From: Archangiaceae bacterium
Lineage (GTDB): Bacteria; Myxococcota; Myxococcia; Myxococcales; Myxococcaceae
Length of the DNA stretch: 17,683 bases
NCBI GenBank assembly: GCA_023248915.1
Contig: JAHFDQ010000054.1
Location: forward strand, 1 to 17,683
Reading direction: 5' to 3'
Shown here piece by piece: positions 6,906-13,543 of this stretch. A program made the translations under genes and the position numbers. Under the pieces are notes generated by a model. The model saw only the letters and a program-made list of their open reading frames with translations. It was not told the origin of the DNA and did not search any database. Numbering within the stretch: position 1 is the stretch's first letter; every line of letters starts with the position of its first letter.

Positions 6906-7893
6906 GGGGGCGTCAATCTACCGCCGAAGCGGTGCTAGCGTCTTGGCCGTGAAGCTCGTGTATGTCGCGCTGGCTACTGTTCTCACCGCGCCCACGCTCG
7001 CCCGCGGTGAGGGGATGGCGACCCCTTCCGAATGCAAGGACGGCTTCGAGGATTGCAAAGAGAACTGCACCATGGAGTTCGGCACGAGCGTCACGACGCG
7101 CGAGAAGCTCGGCCAGTGCCTGATTCGCTGCACCCGCACCCACGACGAGTGCCAGGAACGGTACTTCGACGTCACGAGCAACAAGCTCGACCCCGACGCC
7201 TTGACGCAGAAGCGCCCGAACGACCCGGCCGCCGCGCCGAAGCCGCGGTCCCGGGACGACGACGACGCACGTCTGAACGAGTCACCCGCACGCGAGGAAC
7301 CGGCTGCGGACTCGAGGGCGCGCCGCGAGGAAACGCGCGTGGAGTCGAGCACGCCGCGTGAGCAACCCGGCGCGGAACTGCGACCTGTGCGAGAAGAGCC
7401 AACGGCGGAGCCGAGGGCTCCACGCGAGAAGCCGACCATCGACTCACGAGCTCCACGCGGACAACCCGCCGCTGAAGCGAGACCGCCGCGCGAGAAGCCG
7501 GCCGCAGAGGCACCTCCTCCGCGCAAGCAACCAGCGGCCGACGCGCGGCCGCCGCGCGAGAATCCGGCCGCAGAGGGCCCTCCTCCGCGCAAGCAACCCG
7601 AAGCCGATGCGCGAGAACCGAGCGAGAAGCCAACCGCGGGACCGCGACCGCCGCGCGAGGAGCCAGCCGCGGAATCGCGAGCTGGGCGCGAACCGCCTCG
7701 AGGCGACGACGTCCAGACACGGGAAGGCACCGAGGGTCGGCCGGACGACTGGGTACCCGGCGATCCGACTCCCAAGGCCGCGCCGCCGAAGAAGAAGGGC
7801 CCGGACAAGCCGCCCCCCGCGCCACCAACGAAGACCGAACCGCCGCCGGCGAAGAAGGGCCCCATCGACGAGTGGGACCCGAACGGGGCCTGA
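6904..7893 (+). CDS. Exported protein with symmetric six-Cys domain and 11-residue Pro/Arg/Glu repeats
   Basis: I do not recognise this protein. It has a signal peptide ending around TAPTLARGEG, then a short domain with six cysteines spaced C-x6-C-x3-C-x16-C-x3-C-x6-C, a mirror-image pattern suggesting a two-helix hairpin held by disulfides. Next come twelve 11-residue repeats of the form P-R-E-x-P-A-A-E-x-R-P (bases 7288-7683), then a Pro/Lys-rich tail with two DxW-type motifs (DDWVPG and DEWDP). The repeat tail is probably extended and highly charged, perhaps spanning periplasm or cell wall. The start is uncertain. ATG 6904 has GGAGGT at 6894-6899 but lies inside the opposite cyclase start. 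GTG 6949 gives a neater signal peptide without a ribosome site. Codon use fits the genome, and the frame is open throughout. Secreted location is inference. Confidence 0.7.
   Translation: MGASIYRRSGASVLAVKLVYVALATVLTAPTLARGEGMATPSECKDGFEDCKENCTMEFGTSVTTREKLGQCLIRCTRTHDECQERYFDVTSNKLDPDALTQKRPNDPAAAPKPRSRDDDDARLNESPAREEPAADSRARREETRVESSTPREQPGAELRPVREEPTAEPRAPREKPTIDSRAPRGQPAAEARPPREKPAAEAPPPRKQPAADARPPRENPAAEGPPPRKQPEADAREPSEKPTAGPRPPREEPAAESRAGREPPRGDDVQTREGTEGRPDDWVPGDPTPKAAPPKKKGPDKPPPAPPTKTEPPPAKKGPIDEWDPNGA
7288..7683 (+). repeat. Twelve tandem 33-bp coding repeats
   Basis: Twelve in-frame units of exactly 33 bases, each encoding 11 residues of the form P-R-E-(K/E/Q)-P-(A/T)-A-E-x-R-P. 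The first units (7288-7353) are the most diverged, and a degenerate thirteenth begins at 7684. Units 7-8 (7486-7551) and 9-10 (7552-7617) form a 66-base higher-order duplication, differing at about 11 positions by eye. Copy number is likely to vary between strains. Confidence 0.9.
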
Positions 7894-7900
7894 CGCCGCG

Positions 7901-8824
7901 CTACTCGCCCACCGCGGGCACCTGGGGCGATCGCCGCTGCGCCACCCGCACTCCCACCAGCACCAGGCCGCCCCCCACCGCCACTTCCCAGACGAGCGCC
8001 TGGCCGAGCAACGCCCAGGCGGCGAGGGCCGTCACCACCGGCTGAAGGTTGGCGAACACCGCGACCCGCGAAGGTTCGAGCCGGGTCAGGGCGTAGTACC
8101 AGAGCAGGTAGGACAGCACCGAGGTAAAGGCCACCAGGAAGGCCACGCACCCGAGCGCGGTCGGGCTGGCCCCGACCCACCGGCCCACGTCGACCACGAA
8201 CGGCGCCGCCGGCAAGAGCCACACCGCGGCGGCAATCATGCTCCAGGCGGTGGTGCGAATCGGCCCGTGCTCGGCGGCGAAGCGGCTGCCCTCGGTCGTG
8301 TACACCACCCACGCCCCCACCCCGCCCAGGATGAACAGGTCGCCCACGAGCGGGGCCAGCGCGTCGCGCAGCCCGTGCCCGAGCAGCAGCACCGCCACGC
8401 CGGCGAAGGCCAGGCCGATGCCGGCGAACCGGTACGCCGACGTATGCTCGCGGCGGGCCGCCAGCATCACCAGGTACACGCCGATGGGCTGGAGCGCATA
8501 CAACAGCGCCGCGTGCACGGGCCGCGAGCGCTCGAGCCCGACGAGGAACAGGCCCTGGTTGAGCGGCCCCACCAGGAAGCCGAACAGCACCAGCGTTCGC
8601 CAGGTGCCGCGCGGCGGCAGCCTGGGCCCAGGGGTCAGCGCCAGGATTGCGCCGAAGAGCACGGCCGACAGCAGCACCCGCACCACCAGCACCGCCGCCG
8701 GAGGCAGCTCGGTCATGGCGCGCGAAGCAGCGAGGTAGGTGAAGCCGCTGACCAGCGTCTGGCCCAGGATGGCGCCGTAGACCCGAGGCGAAGCAGACCC
8801 CGACGTCGCCGCCGCGGCCGTCAT
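7901..8824 (-). CDS. EamA/DMT-superfamily transporter
   Basis: A 307-residue inner-membrane protein with about ten hydrophobic segments arranged as two EamA repeats of five, the standard layout of drug/metabolite transporter exporters such as RhaT/YdcZ/RarD relatives. Small-residue-rich helices, the LLYALQPIGVYLVM segment in the first repeat and LEPSRVAVFANLQPVVTALAAW in the second (the conserved L-x-P-x-x-A-x-x-x-L-x-P-V motif) support this. Substrate cannot be inferred; amino acids or metabolites are typical. The ATG at 8824 overlaps the stop of the propeller lipoprotein gene as ATGA, so the two are likely co-translated. Its stop is seven bases from the end of the convergent repeat-protein gene. 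Confidence 0.88.
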   Translation of the reverse strand: MTAAAATSGSASPRVYGAILGQTLVSGFTYLAASRAMTELPPAAVLVVRVLLSAVLFGAILALTPGPRLPPRGTWRTLVLFGFLVGPLNQGLFLVGLERSRPVHAALLYALQPIGVYLVMLAARREHTSAYRFAGIGLAFAGVAVLLLGHGLRDALAPLVGDLFILGGVGAWVVYTTEGSRFAAEHGPIRTTAWSMIAAAVWLLPAAPFVVDVGRWVGASPTALGCVAFLVAFTSVLSYLLWYYALTRLEPSRVAVFANLQPVVTALAAWALLGQALVWEVAVGGGLVLVGVRVAQRRSPQVPAVGE

Positions 8825-10863
8825 TGAACGCAGTAGAGCGCGGGCCCCAGAGGGAAGGCGTCCCACGCCGCGGTGGTGACCGGGGTGATGGTCGAACCGT
8901 TGTCCGTCACCGCCTCGAGGCAGCTCACCGGCCACAGGCGCCCGTCGTCGAGCTCGAAGGCCGCGGGCCGACCGCTGGCACCCAGAACGGCGTTGCCGGC
9001 GCTCACCGACGCCCCGTACGGAATGCGCGAGAAGAGGCTGTTTGGCACGTCGTAGACGCTGCGCGCCAGGCGAAGCGCGGGCGCGCTGACCGCGAGCTGC
9101 AGGCGACTGCCGGCGCGAACGAAGGTGAGGGGCAGCCCCGCCGACGACACCAACGAGCCCTCGAAGACGCGGCCGACATCGAGGCAGCCGCAATCGAGAC
9201 CGGTGTCCACGTCGGCACCAACCCACGCCAGGTCCCAGGTGCCGACGGCGGGAGCGGCCGAACCCACTGACCTCACCACGTCGAGCGGCACCCGCCCGCA
9301 GGTCGCCGACGGCACTACGTGGCGGTCCGGTCGACCCACCAGACCGGGCCCTTCCGTCCAGGTGCCGGGAATCACCGTGTCGGGGAGGAGCTCGTGGCTC
9401 AGGTCGGCGCTGAACCAGCGGACGTGGACCGCCCCCGGGGCGCCGTCGATCGCCATCGCGAAGGCATCGAGCACGTCGGAATAGAGCCAGTCGACGGAAG
9501 CCGCGTCTGCCAGCTTGTGCGCGGTCGCCTGGGCAGCGTCGTAAGGGACGAAGCCCGAGGCGCTCAGGTGCTCGCGGCTCTGGGTGAAGAGGGCGTCGTG
9601 GGCGCGCTGTACGTAAACCCCTCCGCCGTTGACTGGGTTGCCGTCCAGCCCGGTCGTGTCCGTGTACACCAGGTAGTACCAACCGTTGACGTAGGCCACG
9701 CTGGGCTGCCCGGCGCCATAGGGGTTGGGCCCCGCCAGAAAATCGCGGGCCGGGACAATCAGCGGCTGGCCGCCGTTCTGCCGCGTCCAAACGAGGCCGT
9801 CGGGGCTGGTCGCCACGCCGAGGCGCGTCGTCTCTGGCACGGTGTCGAAGCGCGGGTAGCCGCCGTAGTACATGGTGTACACGCCGTCGACGCGGATGAC
9901 CGACGGGTCGCAGGTGAGCGCTCCGTCGAAGTCGGCCTGGTTGCCCGTCGGCTGGAAGACGTCGTCGTAGCTGCCGGGCACCGCCGACGCGTGCGCGTGC
10001 CACGGGCCCGGCAGGTCGTCGGCCTCGGCGTAGAGTATGTGGTCCCCCGCTACGCCGCCGCACCACCACATGCGGTAGACGCCGTCGTGCATGAGGCTGG
10101 GGGCGTAGTCGTAGGACCCACGGACCAGGACCGGCGTGTCGCCGCCGCGGACCGTCCCTGCGGTCGGCTGGCTCTGGCAGCAGTCGGTGGGACAGCTCGC
10201 GGGCGTTTCCCCGCAGTCGCAGACGAAGTTGCCGCAGGCGTTGTCGGCATGCTGAGAGCACGCCCCGGTCGAGCAACTGTCCGCCCCGTTGCAGACGTTA
10301 CCGTCGTCGCACGCCGTGCCGCTCGCGAGGGCGCCGCCGCAACTGGCGCCGTCGGCGCTGAACTGGCAAGAGCCGCAGGGAAGGTGAACGCACCGCCGCG
10401 TTCCACACGAGGCGTCGCCGCAGCCGCAGTGGCCCGAGGCGCAGGCTCCGTTTCCGAGGCCCGTACAGCTCACTCCGTCGGCGAGCCCGGGGACACAGGT
10501 GCCGCTGCTGCAACTACCACTCGCCGCCCCTCCGCCGGAGTCGCAGGCCGTACCGTCTGGTGCGGCATCGAAGGCGCAGGTCCCCGTCTGGCATCGCGGA
10601 CTCTGGCAGACCTGGGCAGCGAGGCAGTCGCCGTCGGCGGAGCACGCGCCACCGTCATGAGCGCACGAGCCGCCGTCGCAATTCACGTTGGGCTGGCAGC
10701 CACCGTCGATGGCGCAGCCTTCGCGGCAGGTGCCCGCCCGGCAGGTTGCGCCCTCGGGGCAGTCGCTCGACACCGCGCAGTTCCCCGCAGCTGTCGGGAC
10801 GTTGCAGGCACACGCGGCGAGCAACGCGGCGACAACCGCGACCGCGAAGTGACGTCGGAACAT
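8821..10863 (-). CDS. Cys-rich lipoprotein with glycosidase-like beta-propeller
   Basis: A 680-residue protein predicted to be lipidated at Cys18 (lipobox LAAC). Residues 18-230 contain about 37 cysteines in short loops such as DCPEGATCRAGTC and CGNFVCDCGETPASCPTDC, a module style common in secreted myxobacterial proteins. Residues about 245-560 have repeated blade signatures, SLMHDGVYRMWW, DPSVIRVDGVYTMYY and PSVAYVNGWYYLVY, typical of the five-bladed propeller of GH43/GH32/GH130-like enzymes. These suggest carbohydrate binding or hydrolysis at the cell surface, but I cannot assign catalytic acids, so activity is unproven. The remaining C-terminus is unassigned. The ATG at 10863 lacks a strong ribosome site. 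Its stop overlaps the EamA gene start. The queG gene ends 51 bases upstream. Confidence 0.82.
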   Translation of the reverse strand: MFRRHFAVAVVAALLAACACNVPTAAGNCAVSSDCPEGATCRAGTCREGCAIDGGCQPNVNCDGGSCAHDGGACSADGDCLAAQVCQSPRCQTGTCAFDAAPDGTACDSGGGAASGSCSSGTCVPGLADGVSCTGLGNGACASGHCGCGDASCGTRRCVHLPCGSCQFSADGASCGGALASGTACDDGNVCNGADSCSTGACSQHADNACGNFVCDCGETPASCPTDCCQSQPTAGTVRGGDTPVLVRGSYDYAPSLMHDGVYRMWWCGGVAGDHILYAEADDLPGPWHAHASAVPGSYDDVFQPTGNQADFDGALTCDPSVIRVDGVYTMYYGGYPRFDTVPETTRLGVATSPDGLVWTRQNGGQPLIVPARDFLAGPNPYGAGQPSVAYVNGWYYLVYTDTTGLDGNPVNGGGVYVQRAHDALFTQSREHLSASGFVPYDAAQATAHKLADAASVDWLYSDVLDAFAMAIDGAPGAVHVRWFSADLSHELLPDTVIPGTWTEGPGLVGRPDRHVVPSATCGRVPLDVVRSVGSAAPAVGTWDLAWVGADVDTGLDCGCLDVGRVFEGSLVSSAGLPLTFVRAGSRLQLAVSAPALRLARSVYDVPNSLFSRIPYGASVSAGNAVLGASGRPAAFELDDGRLWPVSCLEAVTDNGSTITPVTTAAWDAFPLGPALYCVQ

Positions 10864-10914
10864 GATCGAAAGGACCGTAGCATGCCGGCTGGGCAGGGCA
10901 GTTCGGCGCCGTCT

Positions 10915-11904
10915 TCACTCCGAGCGCAGCCGACCGAGCGCCCAACGAGCGGCGTTACGGACCCACTCGCTCGCGTCCGAGCAGAGAGGCTCGAGCAGCG
11001 CCCGTGCGCTCGGGTCGCGCTCGGCACCGAGCGCGTACAGCGCGTTCCGGCGCAAGCCGTCGAACTGGGCGCGCGCGACGGCCGAGCCCGCCGTCAGCGC
11101 CCGATGGGCGGCGCGGTCGATGGCGGCCCAGTCGGACAGCGACAGCGCCGCCAGCGGCCTCGGCGCGAAGCGTGCGTCGGCCAACTTCGGCGAGGCGTTG
11201 AGCGGGCACTCGTCCTGGCAGGCGTCGCAGCCGAAGGCGAGGCCGGCGAAGGCGGGGCGCAGCGCCTCGGGAGCTTCCTGACGGTTCTCGATGGTCTGGT
11301 AGGACAAGCACAGGCGGGAGTCGACTCGAGCCCCGTCCAGAATGGCTTCCGTCGGGCAGGCGGTGACGCACAGAAAGCACGCGCCGCAGCGGTCGGGCGT
11401 CGGCGCTGCGGCGTAGGCATCCACCTCACGGTCGAGCAGCGCCACCGCGAGCACCACCCAGGAACCGAAGCGTTCGGTGATGAAGCAGCCGTTCTTGCCG
11501 ACGTAACCAAGCCCTGCCTTCGCGGCCCACACCTTCTCCATCACCGGGCCGGTGTCGGTCTCGCCGTAGAGCTTCACATCCGGGAACTCGGCGGTGACTC
11601 CCCGCCGGAAGGCCCGAAGCCTGTCCCGGAGCGTGGCGTGGTAGTCGCGCCCGCGCGCGTACCGGGCCACGGGCGACGGCACCGGTCCATCGGGCTGGTA
11701 GTAGTTGCAGGCGAGGGCGATGACGGTGCGCGCGCCTGGCTGAACCAGGCCCGGGTCCAGCCGCTGGGCAGCGGTCTCGGCCATCCAGCGCATGTCGGCC
11801 GCGAGCCCCCCATCGAGCCAGGGCCTCAACATCTCTGCAGGCAGCGGTTCGGCCCGCGCGAAGCCGCAGAGGTCGAACCCGGCCGCCAGCGCCAGCGCGT
11901 GCAA
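10915..11904 (-). CDS. queG: Epoxyqueuosine reductase
   Basis: A cytoplasmic cobalamin and iron-sulfur enzyme that reduces epoxyqueuosine to queuosine in the wobble position of certain tRNAs. The protein shows the catalytic-region motif TDTGPVMEK (Asp117), a first 4Fe-4S set C173/C176/C179 with C183, and a second set around C199, C226, C229 and C233 (GCDACQDECPLN). The C-terminal segment contains HEAT-like helices. Start is a problem: in this frame no ATG or GTG lies between the pduO coding region and the conserved first helix (ALALAAGFDLCGFA). TTG 11904, 27 bases after the pduO stop, is the only standard start codon and has no ribosome site. It yields 329 residues, somewhat short at the N-terminus. 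It probably shares a transcript with pduO, which makes the active B12 form. Confidence 0.9.
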   Translation of the reverse strand: MHALALAAGFDLCGFARAEPLPAEMLRPWLDGGLAADMRWMAETAAQRLDPGLVQPGARTVIALACNYYQPDGPVPSPVARYARGRDYHATLRDRLRAFRRGVTAEFPDVKLYGETDTGPVMEKVWAAKAGLGYVGKNGCFITERFGSWVVLAVALLDREVDAYAAAPTPDRCGACFLCVTACPTEAILDGARVDSRLCLSYQTIENRQEAPEALRPAFAGLAFGCDACQDECPLNASPKLADARFAPRPLAALSLSDWAAIDRAAHRALTAGSAVARAQFDGLRRNALYALGAERDPSARALLEPLCSDASEWVRNAARWALGRLRSE

Positions 11905-11930
11905 CCGGGCCGCGGGCAGCGAGGCCGGCG

Positions 11931-12485
11931 CTACGGCTTCGGCCGAGCCCAGGGAGTGTCCTTCGTGCCCGCGCGGTGGTTGGCCACCCGGGCCATGGTG
12001 AACAGGAGGTCCGACAGGCGGTTCAGGTACACCACCACGGCGGCCTCGACCTTGCCGGCCCGGCACAGTGGCACTACGCGCCGCTCGGCCCGCCGGCACA
12101 CCGTGCGCGCGAGGTGGAGCGCGGCGGCCGCGCGGGTGCCGTGCGGCAAGATGAAGGTGTTGAGCGGCGGCAGCTCGGCGTCGAAGCCGTCGATGGCCTT
12201 CTCCATGTCGGTCGCCCAGGCGGGGTCGACCTTCGGAATCACCCGCTCGGCCTTCGAGCCGGCCGGGGTCGCCAGCACCGAGCCGAGGGTGAAGAGCTGC
12301 GCCTGAAGCGTCTCTGCCAGGCCGTCCATCGCGCCCAGCCCCTCGGCCCGGGCGACGCCTAGCACCGCGTTCAGCTCGTCCACCTGACCGTAGGCTTCGA
12401 CGCGGACGTCTTCCTTGCCCACCCGGCCGCCGCCGAACAGGCTGGTGTCTCCTCTGTCGCCGGTCTTCGTGTAGATGGGGGGCAC
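11931..12485 (-). CDS. pduO: ATP:cob(I)alamin adenosyltransferase, PduO type
   Basis: A 184-residue enzyme that transfers the adenosyl group of ATP to cob(I)alamin, giving adenosylcobalamin, the cofactor of methylmalonyl-CoA mutase among others. The N-terminal ATP-binding motif is IYTKTGDRGDTSLFGGGRV. The middle has AYGQVDELNAVLG, and the C-terminal half carries the FILPHGT, RRAER and YLNRLSDLLF motifs of the PduO trimeric helical-bundle family. Length matches the family. The GTG at 12485 is chosen because GGAGGT lies four bases upstream and the conserved motif begins three residues later; a longer reading frame extends upstream but has no family support. It is followed by queG after 27 bases and is divergent from the toxin-antitoxin module. 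Confidence 0.94.
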   Translation of the reverse strand: MPPIYTKTGDRGDTSLFGGGRVGKEDVRVEAYGQVDELNAVLGVARAEGLGAMDGLAETLQAQLFTLGSVLATPAGSKAERVIPKVDPAWATDMEKAIDGFDAELPPLNTFILPHGTRAAAALHLARTVCRRAERRVVPLCRAGKVEAAVVVYLNRLSDLLFTMARVANHRAGTKDTPWARPKP

Positions 12486-12489
12486 GGGT

Positions 12490-12495
12490 ACCTCC
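12490..12495 (-). promoter_or_regulatory. Ribosome binding site that sets the pduO GTG start
   Basis: GGAGGT on the minus strand ends four bases before GTG 12485. It supports the short PduO product over the longer upstream reading frame. Confidence 0.75.
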
Positions 12496-12555
12496 AAGAG
12501 GCTCAGCCTGCTTCCTACCTCGCCCACGCGCCGGTTGCACCGAGACCGCACACCC

Positions 12556-12596
12556 TTGCGAAGGCGGGCTGGCTGAACCATATTGATTTCATATGG
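12556..12596 (+). promoter_or_regulatory. Promoter and palindromic operator of the toxin-antitoxin module
   Basis: TTGCGA (12556-12561) and CATATT (12579-12584), each four of six to consensus, are separated by 17 bases. Transcription would start near 12591, only about two bases before the antitoxin ATG at 12593, so the mRNA may be leaderless; no ribosome site precedes the ATG. The inverted repeat CCATAT-N7-ATATGG (12578-12596) covers the -10, the predicted start and the ATG, the place expected for an autorepressing ribbon-helix-helix antitoxin. The AT-rich patch stands out from its surroundings. All inferred from sequence. Confidence 0.55.
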
Positions 12597-12844
12597 AACA
12601 GATTCTGGTGCAAATCCCCGAAAAGTTGTTGCGGGCTCTCGACAGGGTCGCACCGTCGAAGTCGCGCCTGCGCTCTCGATTCATCCGGTTGGCGATCCAA
12701 CGGGCGATAATGGACTTGCAGGATCTCGAGACGCGGGACGCCTATGTCCGCGCACCGGACGACGAGCCGGCCTGGTTCGATGCCCGTACCTGGGATGAGT
12801 GGACGCCGACGGCCGTTCGCAAGGGCACGAGGAAACGAAGGTGA
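12593..12844 (+). CDS. Ribbon-helix-helix antitoxin of a PemK/MazF-type module
   Basis: An 83-residue protein whose N-terminus EQILVQIPEKLLRALDRVA fits the beta-strand and first helix of a ribbon-helix-helix DNA-binding fold, followed by a second helix, RSRFIRLAIQRAI (residues about 27-39). The C-terminal half is richer in Trp and acidic residues (EPAWFDARTWDEW), as expected for the segment that wraps around and blocks a MazF toxin, then ends in a basic tail. It overlaps the toxin gene by four bases (GTGA), the usual antitoxin-first order that keeps toxin translation coupled. Predicted roles are to neutralise the toxin and repress the module through the palindrome over its start. Assignment as antitoxin depends partly on the neighbour. 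Confidence 0.85.
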   Translation: MEQILVQIPEKLLRALDRVAPSKSRLRSRFIRLAIQRAIMDLQDLETRDAYVRAPDDEPAWFDARTWDEWTPTAVRKGTRKRR

Positions 12845-13173
12845 GGCAGTACGAGATTTGGTGGGCTGACCTGCCCGCGCCCGCGGGTCGACGGCCAGTC
12901 CTGCTGCTGACGCGCGACTCGGCCTACGAGTACCTGAACACCTTCATCGTCGCGGAAGTCACCAGCCGGGTGCGGCGCATTCCACAGGAAGTCCCGTTGG
13001 GTAGGGCCGAAGGCCTGCCGGCGAGCTGCGTCGCGAATCTCGACCGACTGCGCGCGGTACATCGCTCGCTCCTCGGGCAGCGAATCAGCATGCTACAGGG
13101 CCGACGCGTCTTGGACGTCAAGCGCGCGCTCGGTCACGCGCTGGGCTGGCCGGAGTTGACCCTCGAGGAGTAG
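12841..13173 (+). CDS. PemK/MazF-family endoribonuclease toxin
   Basis: A 110-residue protein with the family opening YEIWWADLPAPAGRRPVLLLTRD and the second conserved block EVTSRVRRIPQEVPLG. Arg17/18 in the GRRP motif and Thr41 in the VTS motif correspond by eye to the catalytic Arg and Thr of MazF-type ribonucleases, so an active mRNA interferase is predicted. The third block, NLDRLRAVHRSLLGQRISML, is the expected LDxxRTVxxxxLxxxIxxL-like motif. The start is GTG 12841, overlapping the antitoxin stop; a longer upstream reading frame exists but would run through the antitoxin. Its 3' end overlaps that of the convergent methyltransferase fragment by some 55 bases. RNA target specificity cannot be predicted. 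Confidence 0.93.
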   Translation: MRQYEIWWADLPAPAGRRPVLLLTRDSAYEYLNTFIVAEVTSRVRRIPQEVPLGRAEGLPASCVANLDRLRAVHRSLLGQRISMLQGRRVLDVKRALGHALGWPELTLEE

Positions 13174-13519
13174 CGCGTTCGCGTGCTAGGTTGAAGCTCC
13201 AGTGGCCCCAAGCCTCGAGCTGGTGCAACAGCCCCCGCATGAAGCCCGGCCGCCCCTCGACGAGCCGCGCGGCCGCCAGCGGGCCGTTGGCGAAGCGCCC
13301 TCGCCGCTTCCGCAAGAGGCCCAGCGCGCAGAGGGCGTTCAGCAGGCGGTCGGTCGCCCAGGCGTCGCTTCGCAGCGCGCGCGCCAGCTCGGTGGAAGTG
13401 CGCTCGCGTTGGCCGAGCGAGGTGAACACCCCGAGCTCGAGCGCGGTGAGAAACGTCCGGCTCGGCTCGAAGCCTGCGGCGAGCTCGACCAGGTCCGACG
13501 CCGTCTTGGAACACTTCAC
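13118..13519 (-). pseudogene. Truncated methyltransferase, dimerisation domain only
   Basis: A 133-residue reading frame from GTG 13519. Residues about 8-95 read as the winged-helix dimerisation domain of small-molecule O-methyltransferases: LVELAAGFEPSRTFLTALELGVFTSL, a helix-turn-helix-like STELARALRSDAWATDRLLNALCALGLL, then the wing GRFANGPLAAARLVEGRPGF and GLLHQLEAWGHW. The SAM-binding Rossmann domain that should follow is absent. After about residue 110 the frame turns into a low-complexity tail that runs antisense through the toxin gene and stops at 13118, so the true homology ends near 13175-13195, where the toxin gene ends. It lies 24 bases downstream of the ThyX-like gene and probably belonged to that operon. 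It may be non-functional, or retained as a small dimerising protein. Confidence 0.75.
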
Positions 13520-13543
13520 GAATGCCCCCCCGCGGAGTCGCGG

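Noticed and set aside
7288..7683. CRISPR array
   Set aside because: The 33-bp units are contiguous, in frame and without unique spacers.
9319..12306. A 995-codon open frame on the plus strand
   Set aside because: It runs antisense through the propeller lipoprotein, queG and pduO genes, has Arg/Gly/Ala-rich translation with no family motif, and is a product of high GC content.
3488..12485. A B12/methylmalonyl-CoA operon joining mce and pduO
   Set aside because: They are 8 kb apart with genes on both strands between them; the link is only functional.
12799..12840. A longer PemK/MazF start inside the antitoxin gene
   Set aside because: Family similarity starts at RQYEIWW, and GTG 12841 gives the standard four-base overlap.
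12593..13173. Whole transposon or integron carrying the toxin-antitoxin genes
   Set aside because: No transposase, terminal inverted repeats or target duplication could be found at either side.
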